64,000 nt of DNA from Pisaster brevispinus (GCA_023634235.1 JAMKCF010000011.1:1878001-1942000); one strand, 5' to 3'; shown: positions 57,201 through 61,147, counted from the first letter of the stretch. Program-made: numbers and translations. The notes: generated by a model not told the origin, from the letters alone.

Positions 57201-60106
57201 TGAATGATGACAATTTCTCTACAAATATCCTGTTGTGGTTTTTATTAATATAGAACGGTTGTTTGAAATCAAGTAAGGGAGAAGCTGTTGCAAAATGCTC
57301 GCTAATCAAAAAGGAACAGCAGTATAAAAACAAATAACACTTGGATACTTTTCTCATTTCCATTCTGAACTACTGACTTGAGTTATTGGTTCCTTCGGCA
57401 AAAGAACATATATATTTTTTTTTACTTTTGCCATCAAATAAGGCACAGGGCTCGATTTCACAAGGAGCTGCGATTGATCTTAAGTGCAAAGCAACCTTAC
57501 TTGCTTTAAGTGTGACATCACAATACACATTGCAATGGTAATACTGAAAACTCATCTAAGATGACTGTTAGTGCTTTGTGAAATCGAGCCCAGTAGATTT
57601 GTGTAGATTATAAATAACAATTAGGGGTCATTAAGAATAACTAATATTTAAATTTCATTTCTGAAACTGATTAGGTGGGTCAACGAAGATGAAAATCAAA
57701 ACTTAATATTTAATCAAAACATTTTTGTTTGAAATGGGTGGACAAAAGAAAATGCGCCGGCAAGTTAAACTGGAGGTTGCAGGTTCAAATCCTTCTCTAG
57801 TCAATTTTCTTTGTTCAACCTAAAATTAATTAAAGTTTATCTGGTCAGTTTTTCTAGGTATTTATTACTTGATATATAAAACAGATGAAATAAAAACAAT
57901 CAGGTAAAGACTTCTGTCAGATCGTTTTTCGCTGTTCCACTGTAATCATTCAAGCCTGTCTCGGCTGAAGACCTAGAAAAAAAAACCTTTTTTTAAATTT
58001 AAGACCAAGTTCACAATAAACACAAATAAAACTGTTTAAAATGCTCCAAGATTACACAGTAGAGCCAAGCCTAAACATCAAGTAAAAACATTCTAAATAT
58101 CTCATTTCAATTCAGCATGCTCCGGGCAAAGTTGCAAAGTTTGGGTCCAGAATGCCCCCACAGTTTTGATAAATCCTGGTTAAGAACCCTGATTATCATG
58201 TATATCAATGTCATTTTGTAAGGACATGTTGGTTTAGTGTGCACCCTGAATGATGCCCCTTGCCTATTTCCCATATTTTGGGTATTCCAAGCATGCAGCC
58301 GGACAAAATAGTACAGCCCAGTTCATGTTTCATGTGCATATATTTTCATACTTTACAGAAAGTGAATGCAAAGAGAAATTGGGAGATCAGAAAATGAGAG
58401 TGGTATATGACTTTTGAAGGAAATTAAGGTCCACTGTTATTGTTGTTGGTTTTTTTGTGGGTTTTTTTGTTTGTTTTTTTTGCAAGTGTGCATTCATTGT
58501 AATTTATTTGTTTGCTTGAAGAAAAAAAACTATTTATGTGGGAATTGTTTTTAATTTTTGTTTTTGTATTTGGAGGTGTGTGATATGTTTGTGTTTTGTA
58601 ATGCTCTCTCAAGATAATATTAATAAAATTGCACGGCCAGGCAACTTTAATAAGAGCACTAATGGAAGTTTTTTATATCGATCTTTTCCTCATAAGCATT
58701 ATTAGTCACTACTTCAGGGGTGTGCTCAACATTGTTAGTATTGAAAAAATAAATGTTCATAGATTTGCTCATAGCTTACCTGGTATAAAAACACGGTCAT
58801 GATGGAAACATTGAAATACTTTACTTGAAATGCTAGAGTTTTTGAGAAATGAGTTAAACATTTAGTTTTGGTCTTGATGTTTGAATAAAGTGAAAATATT
58901 TAAAATGGGGTGTTTCACTATTTTCTCAAGACTCCGATGATCGATTGTGCTCAAACTTTCCTCGGTTAGTTATTTCAATTATATGTTGGGTCATATAAAG
59001 TGTGGATACTGGTCTTTGATAGCCAATAATGTTCTCCAATAGCTTTAAATTTCCAGTGAAATTTTCCTATTGGACCCAATCTGGTACAAATCAATTGGAT
59101 GCATAATTTGCAAGTTGCAATTTGAATAATATCTGGTACACTGACTTGATTGCTTATGAATCAACACTCAACTTGGACTCCCCAGACTACATACAGTGTT
59201 GCTATGTCACATGGTTCGAGGCAGCCTCCAGATTAGCAAAGTGGTACCAATGTTTTAGTAGATGTTGTTTTTTGCATCGAGTACCAATGTGCAGTGCATA
59301 TTCACTAGGAGTTGTGTGTGGTGTCCGCTGTCTCTTACGTAACCATGCAAAAGCTTGTTCCAAACCACGTGACAAAGCCGCATCTAGTCTGAGGAGTTCA
59401 AATTCAAGCTGTCATTTGTGACTAAGCAAGTCATGGTACCAGACAATATTCAAATCTAACTCGTAAATGGCTTATTGGATTCTGTCCCCACGTTAGGGAT
59501 GGATTTTCCAGTTGTTTTGTCAATAGATAGTCCCCACTAGATGTCACACAGAGTCGGCCATCTTTACAGGCAATGATACTTCATTTTTTAACGCACTATG
59601 CGCTATGCGTGAATACTGCGTGTGGCATGCCGGAGTTTTGTTACAATCCTTTTACACGAGTGGTCAGTGAATCTCTTTCCTGCGTTGAAAAAAACGAAAT
59701 GCTTGACAGAGCTCAAAGCCAAAACCCAAAGTTGCCCATAAAGATGGCATTATCCAACTATCTATAGTTGGAGAAATTTATTTAAAAGTTCTGCAACTTT
59801 TTGGCTTCTTGTCATGAGCTAATCCTGTTTCCCTTTCATCATCTCCTTACAGGTACAGAGTTTCATCAGAGGCTGGCTTTGCCGTCGTCGCTGGAAGGCA
59901 ATTGTCCAAGACTACATCCGGTCCCCACATGCAGAGAGCATGCGCAAACGCAACAGCATCGTGTTTGGCATGGTGGAATGCGAGCGAGAGTACGTGGAGC
60001 AGTTGTCCACGCTGGTCTCCTGCTTCTTGCGTCCTCTCAAGATGGCTGCCAGCTCCAAGAAACCGCTGATCTCTCATGAGGATGTCAACTCTGTGTTTCT
60101 CAACAG
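12386..60106 (+). CDS. RASGRF: RASGRF-type Ras guanine nucleotide exchange factor, N-terminal exons (gene continues past window)
   Basis: Coding join 12386-12646, 40049-40158, 46724-46871, 47727-47819, 59853-60106: 288 codons plus two bases, all GT-AG with matching phases. Order: PH domain (about 22-123), coiled coil (about 128-185), IQ calmodulin-binding motif (205-221), start of the DH domain (from about 238). This is the N-terminal order of RASGRF1/2, and several stretches ([51 protein letters not shown]) match vertebrate RASGRFs as I recall them. The family activates Ras through a C-terminal CDC25 domain and Rac through DH-PH, in response to calcium/calmodulin. Those later domains lie beyond 64000. 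Vertebrates have two paralogues; I cannot assign this gene to RASGRF1 or RASGRF2, and a single pre-duplication gene is likely. Confidence 0.93.
12982..13400. repeat. 83-bp tandem repeat (minisatellite), about 5 copies
   Basis: Units begin at 12982, 13071, 13154, 13237 and 13320 with TGACAYCTTGA. They contain CAATTTTGATGTGGATACGA and end near TTCATTACATTTCACTGTA. Three successive spacings are exactly 83 bp; the first is 89 bp owing to a short internal duplication. Units differ by several substitutions, so the array is not recent. Confidence 0.9.
13421..13535 (+). mobile_element. Hairpin-element family H, degenerate copy
   Basis: Shares GCAAACTGCTCACCGACCAA, TGACCTATGATG, TTAATGGCC and GACCCTAGGGAAGTCTTTCT with the family H copies at 46117-46337 and 55856-56125. 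Confidence 0.6.
14274..14640 (+). mobile_element. MITE family C (CAGGG-ended), diverged copy
   Basis: Contains ACACTGGACCGCAGGCCC, GATTTTAGTGTTGGGGCCAG, AATACCTCACTGTATGG, TGACTTTGAGTCTGATAAAT and CACAAGCCCTGCAGTCTT, in the same order as the better bounded copy at 23989-24314. The ends are diverged. Confidence 0.7.
14725..14885 (+). mobile_element. Two tandem truncated S1-type SINE heads
   Basis: Two tRNA-like starts about 90-100 bp apart (TGGCCAAGCGGTCAAGGGCA near 14734 and TAGCGGAGCAGTCAAGCACA near 14824). Each is followed by the same downstream words (CTGGAC, CAAACAT, CCCCCTAA, TGATGTC, CTGCC). This is a short tandem duplication of a truncated SINE head with its flank. Confidence 0.6.
15641..16006. 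mobile_element. PIF/Harbinger-like MITE with 23-bp perfect terminal inverted repeats
   Basis: The left end GGGGCCATTCAGAATAGTCA (from 15644, continuing ATG) is exactly complementary to the right end finishing at 16001. Both ends are flanked by TTA, consistent with the 3-bp duplication of the PIF/Harbinger superfamily; this assignment is inferred. The interior is AT-rich; the open frames in it on both strands (for example 15700-15969) look accidental. A left-end relative occurs at about 57622-57690. Confidence 0.8.
16203..16461 (+). mobile_element. MITE family G, left part
   Basis: Begins AAGGGCAGGGTCACTGTTTG, then TTTCTGTCAACGTAATATTG, GAAAGTTTCATCTGGATACA, GTGTCTACTTGTTGAGAAAA and CTGTCACAGTATTTTCATC, matching 35640-35780 in order. 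It runs directly into the 39-bp minisatellite, whose unit is the next segment of the same element. Confidence 0.7.
16462..16851. repeat. 39-bp minisatellite, 10 copies
   Basis: Ten near-identical units starting GCGAAGTGACAGCGAGTACC and ending TCTGGCCACA run at exact 39-bp spacing from 16462. Variation is limited to single changes such as CATCTC/CAACTC and CACAGC/CACGGC. Because 39 is divisible by 3, one frame on + and two on - are open throughout (169, 154 and 138 codons), giving repetitive peptides with 13-residue periods. These are best read as a by-product, not genes. Confidence 0.95.
17505..18097 (-). mobile_element. MITE family C copy enlarged by simple repeats
   Basis: It starts CAGGACTCATTTTTAT and ends GTTCGAGCCCTG, the family C termini. 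The right part carries CCTGACTTGTCCAGTGGTGA, TTTACTGGCC and AAACCACTGGCCTCGG, the complement of the family left half. Between AGGACT and AATCCACAAGACC, where normal copies have a short T/G tract, there are about 220 bp of TTTA/TTTATT repeats and a run of 16 G. No target duplication is visible. Confidence 0.6.
17520..17752. repeat. (TTTA)n and poly-G simple repeat
   Basis: TATA, ATT and TTTA repeats to about 17730, then T and 16 consecutive G. The long open frame across it (17490-17837) is a low-complexity artefact rich in Ile, Leu, Phe and Tyr. Confidence 0.9.
18898..19010 (+). other. Possible hAT-type terminus
   Basis: CAGTGGCATAACTAGAC at 18900 resembles common hAT ends (CAGTGGCGTAACTA), but I found no matching right end and no target duplication. 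Listed as a weak observation. Confidence 0.25.
19385..19550 (+). repeat. Dispersed repeat family K, copy 1
   Basis: CACTCATTTATCAAAAACTT, AAGGGAAGTTGTCCC, TGTGCAAATCTGTGAACA and TGTTGTGCGCACTCTTTACT correspond in order to 54645-54810. Nature unknown. Confidence 0.55.
20156..20528 (-). mobile_element. MITE family C with 5-bp target duplication (ATCAG)
   Basis: Begins CAGGACTCGAATTTGGG and ends AAATTCGAGCCCTG, so the termini are inverted repeats. The flanks are ATCAG at 20151-20155 and ATCAG at 20529-20533. The interior contains the complement of the family words (GCCAGTGGTCCAGTG, CACTGGCCTCGGGCC, AAGACCGCAGGACTTG). No ORF. Confidence 0.85.
20529..20795 (+). mobile_element. tRNA-derived SINE (family S2)
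   Basis: The tRNA-like head has an A box (GTTGGCTCAGTGGTT) and B box (AATTCAAATCCC). The body runs GGACCGGGACATTGCATGTG, TTTTTCAGTCCCTGCCTGAT, GGGTTTCCCCACGATTG, then TTGCGCTGTTGATTGTG, ending in AATAAAATCATAAATAAATA. The head, body and AAAT-rich tail make it a full-length SINE; the nearby MITE C inserted just at its 5' edge. Confidence 0.8.
20940..21150 (+). repeat. Dispersed repeat family L, copy 1
   Basis: Words such as CAATTTGGCATGCTTAGACC, CAAACTTTGGATCCAGAATG, CCCCAGAGCTTTGAAAAAAC and GAACCCTGA also occur in order at 58030-58195, and in reverse at 47893-48065. Nature unknown; no ORF. Confidence 0.65.
21440..21885 (+). mobile_element. tRNA-bearing MITE family T, head-to-tail array of partial units
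   Basis: Two tRNA-like segments in antisense (21472-21510 and 21840-21885, each with a GGATTTGAACC-type B box) are joined through TTAAGGGGATGCGACTTTTT, TCAAGGGAAACTGACTGGGT and AATTTTGGTTTGAACAAAGA, then a further partial unit. The first tRNA-like segment is deleted on its A-box side. Flanking words (GGGTGCCAGTCAGAAGCCAT, ATGTAGCCAGGGATCACGCC) are the family core. Confidence 0.75.
22383..22655 (+). mobile_element. MITE family E with GTATACCTTTGG termini
   Basis: Left end AAAGGTAATGTATACCTTTG, right end ACCAAAGGTATACC. An internal hairpin (AATCTGAGAAACG with CGTTTCTCAGATT, 22470-22510) precedes ATCAACAGCTGCAGTGCTTC. A reverse copy lies at 27473-27926. The AGCTGCAGTGCTTCTCACC block also occurs in family G elements. 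Confidence 0.75.
22785..22915 (+). mobile_element. Fragment carrying the E/G shared module
   Basis: AGAAGGGAATCCTTTCTCTA, TATTATCAACAGCTGCAGTG and CACCAAGTAAGC, followed by TTAATTTTTGGAG. Truncated at both ends. The upstream part repeats TTTCTCAGATTCAAATG as in 35885. Confidence 0.6.
23700..23910 (+). repeat. Foldback element, family F, copy 3 (partial)
   Basis: The right arm is preserved (TGGCTGCCCTTGCTTGCTAT, CTGACTGTGTGCCACATCC, GTACCATCAAAGGCACCATC, CCATCAGCTGCCGTAC). The left arm is largely lost. Confidence 0.55.
23989..24314 (+). mobile_element. MITE family C, best bounded copy, with 5-bp target duplication (ATGGA)
   Basis: Starts CAGGGCTCGAATTTTACACT and ends AATTCAAGCCCTG, so the terminal inverted repeats are about 14 bp. 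It is flanked on both sides by ATGGA (23984-23988 and 24315-24319). About 326 bp long with no ORF. A subterminal imperfect hairpin, CCCGAGGCCAGTGATTTTAG then CATCGGGCCAG, is conserved between copies. Confidence 0.88.
24352..24610 (-). mobile_element. MITE family C, truncated reverse copy
   Basis: Begins CAGGGCTTGTAATTGGG with AAGACCGCAGGCCTTGTAGC, then the family centre (AGAAGATTGATATCATCTGC, ACTCAAAGTCAACATTTGAA), and stops where a family T fragment (CGCCTTAAGGGGATGTGAC, 24620) begins. Confidence 0.65.
25384..25770 (+). mobile_element. tRNA-Leu-like SINE (family S1), near full length
   Basis: The head TGTGGCTGAGTGGTCAAGCA, an anticodon loop reading ACTCAAG (CAA, Leu-like), a long variable arm and a B box GGTTCGAGTCC fit a class II tRNA. 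The body GTCCTTAAGCAAGACACTTA then CAGTGGCTGCTGAATG, and the tail GTTCAAGCACTT, CTTATTGGTAGCTAG and CTATAAGAC, parallel 34300-34720. Part of the body (GACAGTGGCTGCT) is duplicated in tandem at 25590-25615. Confidence 0.82.
26590..26830 (+). mobile_element. MITE family P (GGGCCCAATTTC type) degenerate copy
   Basis: GTGCTAACTGTGCGCACTTG, CAGGCATGCTAACTTTCCAG, GCTGGCTGCCTAATTTTCCC, GCTTAATTAAGCAAATC and CTGCTAAAGTAAGCAGAC are the complement of interior words of the copy at 38009-38291. The ends are lost. Confidence 0.5.
27473..27926 (-). mobile_element. MITE family E, reverse copy interrupted by an AT-flanked insert
   Basis: AAGGGCAGGTATACCTTTGG on the left and AATTGAACGGTTCCAAAAAC on the right are the complement of the 22383 copy ends. 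Between about 27772 and 27878 lies an insert bordered by TATATATA runs on both sides, containing CTCTGACGAAGGTCCGG and AATCGAAAGCTAAGGCC. Confidence 0.7.
28722..29125 (-). mobile_element. MITE family G, long copy containing the E-type module
   Basis: Left end TAGGGTCATAGATTGGTAAA, then ACTTACTTGGTGAGAAGCAC and TGCAGCTGTTGATAGTATAA (shared with family E), then GATAGATTCAAAGTTCTTGT, TTCTCAACAAGAAGAAAATG and ATTACCCTACCTT at the right. The two ends are inverted (TAGGGT/ACCCTA). Opposite-orientation counterpart at 35640-36062. Confidence 0.72.
29600..29725 (-). mobile_element. tRNA-derived SINE (family S3) body fragment
   Basis: GCCTGTGGATTTTATTTTCA, GAACTCGGGAAAGTACTGAG, ACAGTGCTTAACAAACATCG and GTGTAAGGGTAAAACTAAAT are the complement of the body at 40480-40580. 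The tRNA-like head is absent. Confidence 0.65.
30490..30575 (+). mobile_element. MITE family C fragment
   Basis: AACTGGACCACTGGCTTGAG and GGTAATTTTAGCATCAAAGT match the left half of family C. Truncated on both sides. Confidence 0.45.
30692..30751. repeat. (ATC)n / (TCA)n microsatellite
   Basis: About 20 near-perfect CAT/ATC trinucleotides. Confidence 0.92.
31195..31345. repeat. Poly-C tract followed by A/T simple sequence
   Basis: A run of about 17 C near 31197-31213, then AAATAAA, AATAATAAT and CAATCAATCAATC repeats. Confidence 0.8.
32600..32875 (+). mobile_element. tRNA-bearing MITE family T, right portion with right terminal repeat
   Basis: Antisense tRNA-like segment (about 32612-32690: GGGATTTGAACCTGCGACC, then GCTCTACCAACTGAGCAAAC), the family core (TGTCAATATCCTTGTTC, GTCTAGCCAGGATTTGCACC, GATACAACCTGGGA), then the right terminus TTACCCAGTCAGTTTCCCGT and AGCACTTGATAG. 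The left terminus is missing. Confidence 0.78.
32998..33215 (+). mobile_element. tRNA-bearing MITE family T, partial copy with an intact tRNA-like segment
   Basis: In the reverse complement of about 33018-33092, a GGCTAG/CTAGTC acceptor-like stem, TAGCTCAGTTGGTAGAG (A box and D arm), a CCAG/CTGG anticodon stem with GTT in the loop (Asn-like) and GGTTCAAATCC (B box) are all present. Core words follow to GATACAACCTG. The terminal repeats are absent. Confidence 0.78.
33935..34156 (-). mobile_element. MITE family C, reverse partial copy
   Basis: AGACTCAAAGTCAGCATTTG, GACTTGTCCCTGATGCTAAA, ATCACTGGCCTCAGGCCTGC and TTAATTTCAAGCACTT are the complement of the family left half and terminus. Confidence 0.65.
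34299..34720 (+). mobile_element. tRNA-Leu-like SINE (family S1), full-length copy
   Basis: Head TTATGGCTGAGCGGTCAAAT with variable arm and B box GGTTTGAGTCC (about 34365), body GTCCTTAAGCAAGGTGCTTA, then GAACCCAGTTACACTTATCG, GGGGTTCACCCCGGTG, CTGACAGTGGCTGCTGAATG, and 3' part CAAGCGCCTTGAGTACCTTG, TTGGTAGATACGTGTGATAT, AGAAGACTCCAATATTATTA. The tail resembles 3' ends that LINE partners recognise in many SINEs; the partner is unknown. Confidence 0.85.
35640..36062 (+). mobile_element. MITE family G, long copy
   Basis: GAAAGTTTCAGCTGAATGCA, GTGTCTACTTGCTGAGGAAA, CTGTCACAGTATTTTCACAC, then one unit of GTGAGGTTACAGCAGGTACC with AACCGCATCTCTGG, then the E-type module (ATCAACAGCTGCAGTGCGTC) and the end TAGCCCTACCTTTC. 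It holds a single copy of the segment that is repeated ten times at 16462-16851. Confidence 0.75.
36145..36465 (+). mobile_element. MITE family C copy
   Basis: CAGGGCTTGAATTTTACACT at the left, then CACAGGCCAGACAAGTCGGA, TTGACTTTGACTCTGATCAA, TTTACAGACAAATGAGATCA and a decayed right end. Contains a short CTAA tandem run at 36220. Confidence 0.7.
36720..36925 (-). mobile_element. tRNA-bearing MITE family T, reverse copy (tRNA-like segment in sense)
   Basis: CAGGTTGAATGGCTTCTGAC and GAACAAAGATATTCACAAAA, then the tRNA-like segment 36799-36875: GGCTCAGTTGGTAGAGCGCC, CGGCACGTTAATTCTG, GGTTCAAATCCCGC, then TTTCTTTGTTCAACCCAAAA. The terminal repeats have decayed. Confidence 0.75.
37852..38405 (+). 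mobile_element. MITE family P, outer copy interrupted by another family P copy
   Basis: The left half (37852-38008) begins GGTCCCAATTTCATAAAGCT and reaches CATTCATTTGCCTATGG. The right half (38292-38405) resumes at AGGTTAGCGTGCCTTTTCCT and ends AGCAGCCCTGTGAAATTAGT. These adjoin in the uninterrupted sibling, so the copy at 38009-38291 sits inside this one. Confidence 0.72.
38009..38291 (+). mobile_element. MITE family P, intact copy with inverted termini
   Basis: Starts GGGCCCAATTTCATAGCGCT and ends AGCTCTATGAAATTGGGCCC, terminal inverted repeats of about 26 bp with one or two mismatches. The interior repeats GTTAGCA, GTGCTTA and AAGCAC words. No ORF. Length 283 bp. Confidence 0.85.
39315..39575 (+). 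mobile_element. tRNA-bearing MITE family T with left terminal repeat
   Basis: Left terminus TATCAAGTAATAAACCACAA and GGGAAACTGACTGGG, then TTTGGGTTTGAACAAAGAAA, the complete antisense tRNA-like segment (about 39393-39465), and the core to TATGATACAAC. It ends without the right terminal repeat. Confidence 0.8.
40049..40158 (+). CDS. RASGRF: RASGRF exon 2 (C-terminal half of PH domain)
   Basis: Acceptor CTTTTACAG ends at 40048; donor GTAAAC begins at 40159. It encodes residues 88-123 ([18 protein letters not shown], then [18 protein letters not shown]) plus two bases (phase 2). The last PH helix carries the near-invariant Trp at residue 116 (AWIDAI). An overlapping antisense frame (39894-40184) is a shadow. 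Confidence 0.92.
40470..40690 (-). mobile_element. tRNA-derived SINE (family S3)
   Basis: In the reverse complement, the tRNA-like head reads GGTGGTCTCGTGGTAGAGAC (A box), an anticodon region around CTCTAGAATCCC, and TGGATTCGAATCCCTCCC (B box). The body complement contains CAGGACTCGGGGAAAGTACT and CACATCAGTGTATGGG. Related fragments: 29600-29725, 40745-40805, 45885-45945, 63830-63890. Confidence 0.75.
41375..41425 (-). mobile_element. Family T fragment (B-box side)
   Basis: CCAAAGGTCGTAGGTTTCGC, TCTAGCAATTTCTTTC and TTCGTTCAACCCC match the B-box end of the family T tRNA-like segment. Nothing else is preserved. Confidence 0.45.
45148..45273. repeat. 42-bp tandem repeat, 3 copies
   Basis: Units at 45148, 45190 and 45232: AATGTTCATAGATTACACAT, TACTTGTAGGGTATTAAATA. 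They are almost identical (one G/T difference), so the duplication is recent. The flank TGGTCGTGGTGGAAAC continues a dispersed repeat also found as a single copy at 58755-58850. Confidence 0.9.
45530..45702. repeat. (TTTA/TTTTTA)n simple repeat and poly-G run
   Basis: About 140 bp of T-rich repeats with A and G interruptions, then 15 consecutive G (about 45687-45701). Confidence 0.88.
46117..46337. mobile_element. Hairpin element (family H) with 13-bp target duplication
   Basis: Near-perfect inverted arms, 46115-46173 and 46210-46266 (GGCCTGACGTTTTGACCCTA and its counterpart TAGGGTCGAAACGTCAGGCC), surround a 36-base loop. A tail to 46337 reads ACCATAGGTCCTTTTGGTTG and AAGCAGTTTGCAACAGC. CAGTAAGGTATTA at 46104-46116 is repeated exactly at 46338-46350. 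The long target duplication and the GTCGAAACGTCAGGCC terminus recall Penelope-like elements; this is an inference. Confidence 0.8.
46724..46871 (+). CDS. RASGRF: RASGRF exon 3 (coiled coil)
   Basis: Acceptor CTCTTCCAG ends at 46723; donor GTGAGT begins at 46872. The first base completes a Ser codon; 49 codons follow ([49 protein letters not shown]), phase 0. The heptad pattern of Leu and Ile with charged neighbours marks the coiled coil between PH and [11 protein letters not shown] is a RASGRF signature. Confidence 0.93.
46872..47726 (+). other. RASGRF: RASGRF intron 3 (855 bp)
   Basis: The 5' part contains two related blocks (about 46876-46990 and 47020-47150) that share GAGTGRGGAACTC, AAGCTTAT and TTATTRGACGAAGAACTGAG words, a local tandem duplication of the exon edge and intron start. 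The 3' part contains the hAT-like element at 47303-47620. Confidence 0.75.
47303..47620. mobile_element. hAT-like MITE with 8-bp target duplication (TCTATGTG)
   Basis: Starts CAGTAGTGGCCCTGCGGGCG and ends AGCTCTGGCGCCATCGCTG, so it has short imperfect inverted ends with CAG..CTG termini. TCTATGTG flanks it exactly at 47295-47302 and 47621-47628. The interior carries several C homopolymers (47331-47344, 47366-47374, 47544-47554, 47585-47595). No ORF of note. Confidence 0.88.
47727..47819 (+). CDS. RASGRF: RASGRF exon 4 (linker before IQ)
   Basis: Acceptor CCATTTCAG ends at 47726; donor GTAGGA starts at 47820 (a weaker donor). 31 codons: [31 protein letters not shown], phase 0. The basic IKKIKR immediately before the IQ motif is also present in vertebrate RASGRFs. 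Confidence 0.9.
47893..48065 (-). repeat. Dispersed repeat family L, reverse copy
   Basis: CAGGGTTCTTCACGGGATTT, TTCAAAACTGTGGGGCATTC, TGGACC and TTAGGCATGCTGAATTGAAA are the complement of 20940-21150 and 58030-58195. A (ATTT)n run precedes it (47840-47875). Confidence 0.65.
48635..49076. repeat. Large interrupted palindrome (arms about 130 bp)
   Basis: The reverse complement of 48635-48765 aligns with 48949-49076: TGACGGATGTAAAG is exact in both arms, and GTCCATTYACATGKKGGAA and GGTTTCAGG are conserved. The spacer is about 180 bp. Similar predicted peptides on opposite strands (frames 48612-48797 and 48921-49367) follow from this symmetry and are not evidence for genes. Confidence 0.75.
49345..49420 (-). 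repeat. tRNA-like segment, unassigned family
   Basis: In the reverse complement: AAACTGATAGAGTGGTTAGA (A-box like), GGTCACAGGTTCAAATCTA (B box). The stems are poor and it is not a plausible functional tRNA. Probably the head of a SINE or a family T relative. Confidence 0.45.
50600..50960 (+). mobile_element. Family T, tandem pair sharing a foreign insertion
   Basis: Two units about 230 bp apart, each with the B-box half of the antisense tRNA-like segment (ACTAGAGCTGGATTTGAACC at 50631; GCTAGAGCGGGATTTGAACC at 50866). In each the A-box half is replaced by TAATCAAAATTTTAGTTTT with GGGGGAAGTGCCT and TAGAGCC. The shared junction shows the insertion preceded the duplication. TTAAGGGGGTGCGACTTATT and GGGAAACTGACTAGG lie between. 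Confidence 0.72.
52371..52692 (+). mobile_element. tRNA-bearing MITE family T, copy with both terminal inverted repeats
   Basis: Left arm 52375-52440 (AGTAATAAACCACAAGGGAA, ACTGACTGGGTAAATT, GGTTTGAACAAAGA) and right arm 52622-52690 (TCTTTGTTCAAACCAC, AATTTACCCAGTCAG, TTTCCCTTGTGGTTTATTAC) are inverted repeats of about 62 bp with small gaps. Between them lie the A-box side of the antisense tRNA-like segment (52443-52493) and the core. The B box is deleted in this copy. Confidence 0.88.
53310..53400 (+). mobile_element. Family P half-element
   Basis: GGGTCTATTTCATGGCTCTG, CTTACCGCAAAATTCTGCGC and TTACATTG match one arm of 61148-61262. Confidence 0.6.
54003..54086. repeat. 14-bp tandem repeat, about 6 copies
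   Basis: CAAAGCAATGTACG repeated with A/G variation (CAAAGCAATGTGCG, CAAATCAATGTATG). It produces Cys/Ala/Gln-rich peptides in several frames that look like artefacts. Confidence 0.88.
54645..54810 (+). repeat. Dispersed repeat family K, copy 2
   Basis: Matches 19385-19550 in order: CACTCATTTTTTTTCAAAAC, TTAAGGGAAGTTTTTCACC, ATGTGCAAATTTGTAAACAT and AATGTTGCGCACTCCGTTTG. Confidence 0.55.
54877..54942. repeat. 33-bp direct duplication
   Basis: TTGTTTAAGTGCTTTTTGAC and TGCCAGTCTTCTT occur twice in tandem without mismatch, so the duplication is recent or the segment is under-diverged. Confidence 0.9.
55593..55830 (+). mobile_element. MITE family C, partial copy
   Basis: AGAGCTCAAAATTAACACTA, CCCGAGGCCAGTGGTTGTAG, GGCCAGTAAACTCAC, ACAAGTTCGGCAATCTTGTG and GACTTTGGGTCTGAATGAAG. 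The right end is lost. Confidence 0.65.
55856..56125 (+). mobile_element. Family H, two tandem units
   Basis: AAACTGCTTACCAACCAAAA begins at 55864 and again at 56006 (period 142). Each is followed by TGACCTATG, TTAATGGCCTG, TTTC(A/G)ACCCTT, GCTAAATGTTGTGACATT. Head-to-tail arrangement without the inverted arm seen at 46117. Confidence 0.78.
57446..57593. mobile_element. Short palindromic MITE (GGGCTCGATTTCACA ends)
   Basis: Left end CAGGGCTCGATTTCACAAGG and right end GCTTTGTGAAATCGAGCCCA are inverted. The interior (GATTGATCTTAAGTGCAAAG, TGTGACATCACAATACA) resembles 62680-62821. Confidence 0.75.
57755..57880 (-). mobile_element. Family T, reverse partial copy with terminus
   Basis: CGCCGGCAAGTTAAACTGGA, GGTTGCAGGTTCAAATCC (B box), TTTCTTTGTTCAACC, then CAGTTTTTCTAGGTATTTAT and ATTACTTGATAT, the complement of the left terminus. 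The A box and core are missing. Confidence 0.65.
58030..58195 (+). repeat. Dispersed repeat family L, copy 2
   Basis: CATTTCAATTCAGCATGCTC, CAAAGTTTGGGTCCAGAATG, CCCCCACAGTTTTGATAAAT and AAGAACCCTGA, in the order of 20940-21150. Confidence 0.65.
59853..60106 (+). CDS. RASGRF: RASGRF exon 5 (IQ motif and start of DH domain)
   Basis: Acceptor CATCTCCTTACAG ends at 59852; donor GTACGT starts at 60107. 84 codons plus two bases (phase 2). [17 protein letters not shown] (residues 205-221) is an IQ-type calmodulin-binding helix with Val-Gln in place of Ile-Gln, as in vertebrate RASGRFs. [16 protein letters not shown] leads into the first DH helix, [20 protein letters not shown], with the conserved Glu and EYV of conserved region 1. 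[20 protein letters not shown] continues the DH domain. The antisense frame 59847-60179 is a shadow. Confidence 0.95.
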
Positions 60107-61147
60107 GTACGTCATACTTGTATTTAGTTAAGTTGATTTGATTTATTACTTTATTCCACAAAAAGAAACAAACGCCCATAACCCTTCCCCAGGGTTACCA
60201 CAATATTTAAATAGTTCTGGGTTTAGAGAATAATAGTCTGATTCCTTTTCTGTACGATGCAAATCAGTGTTGGATTGTTGCTGTAGCCGACAGGGAAGCT
60301 GATGTACATAACGGCGGCATGATCGTAGTCTATGACACTGATGTGTTACACTCTGAAGGTTAAAGTTTGTGAAGACCTTAAGATGCGTTGTAGCTGCGGC
60401 TGGCAAGCGTGAAGTGACCACATTAGCCCTTTGCGTATTGCGCCACACCCAACCAGTATTCAATTTGTCCCACTGACCCACTAAACCATGTATTCTTTAC
60501 GTAACAAGTTTAAAGGAAATTTACTCTAATTCGCAGTCATTGTTACTGGTTCTGTTCCTTAACAAAATGCTAAGTAGGTAGGAATATGTTGTTGACTTTC
60601 TCCTACTCAGCGTGTTTCTCAAGACAAACAACGCTATACCTCAATATGCCACAACAGTGGCATTTTGCTTGTTTAGAGAGTAGAGCCGTTGCCCAAAGTG
60701 CTTCAATGAGAGTGGTACACTGGAGAAGCCACTGCAATGAACTTTGGGCCACTGGAAGAGATACATGTACGGTTCTCAACCTTGGTCAATCTCTGCTGTG
60801 GCAATCTGTGGCACTGATCAACCATACATACAAAATTTTTAAAAAAGGAAAGTTTGGCTTGGTTTACCTCATCATTTTAGACCAAGCATATGGGAGATTT
60901 TGAGGCAACTTGGAGTATGCACGTGTAGGAGGGTTGTTAACTAACAAAGGGGTTTCTACTGGTTGTGTATTTTGTAATCTTTTTATGTAAAATTACAGTG
61001 GCAGGATGACTGCTCAACAATAACAATAGCACATGGCAAGTAAACAAATGCAGTTTTTCACTGGCTCATGGCAAAACCAAGGTTGGCGAGATTTTAAAAG
61101 CAATTCAAGGTTGCTAGTTACACAAGAGTTGTTGTGTATATTACCAT

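Larger units (their letters stand above)
47820..59852 (+). other. RASGRF: RASGRF intron 4 (12.0 kb)
   Basis: GT-AG intron without recognisable exons. It contains repeat L (47893-48065), a large palindrome (48635-49076), family T copies (50600-50960, 52371-52692, 57755-57880), a family C copy (55593-55830), tandem family H units (55856-56125) and family P pieces (52040-52290, 53310-53400, 57446-57593). Stretches 49440-50580, 50970-52030, 52700-53300, 56130-57440 and 58900-59850 show no gene and no repeat that I could identify. Confidence 0.82.

Noticed and set aside
59122..59421. 99-codon frame in RASGRF intron 4 as a possible extra exon
   Set aside because: No similarity to RASGRF sequence; exons 4 and 5 already join in phase and match the family order.
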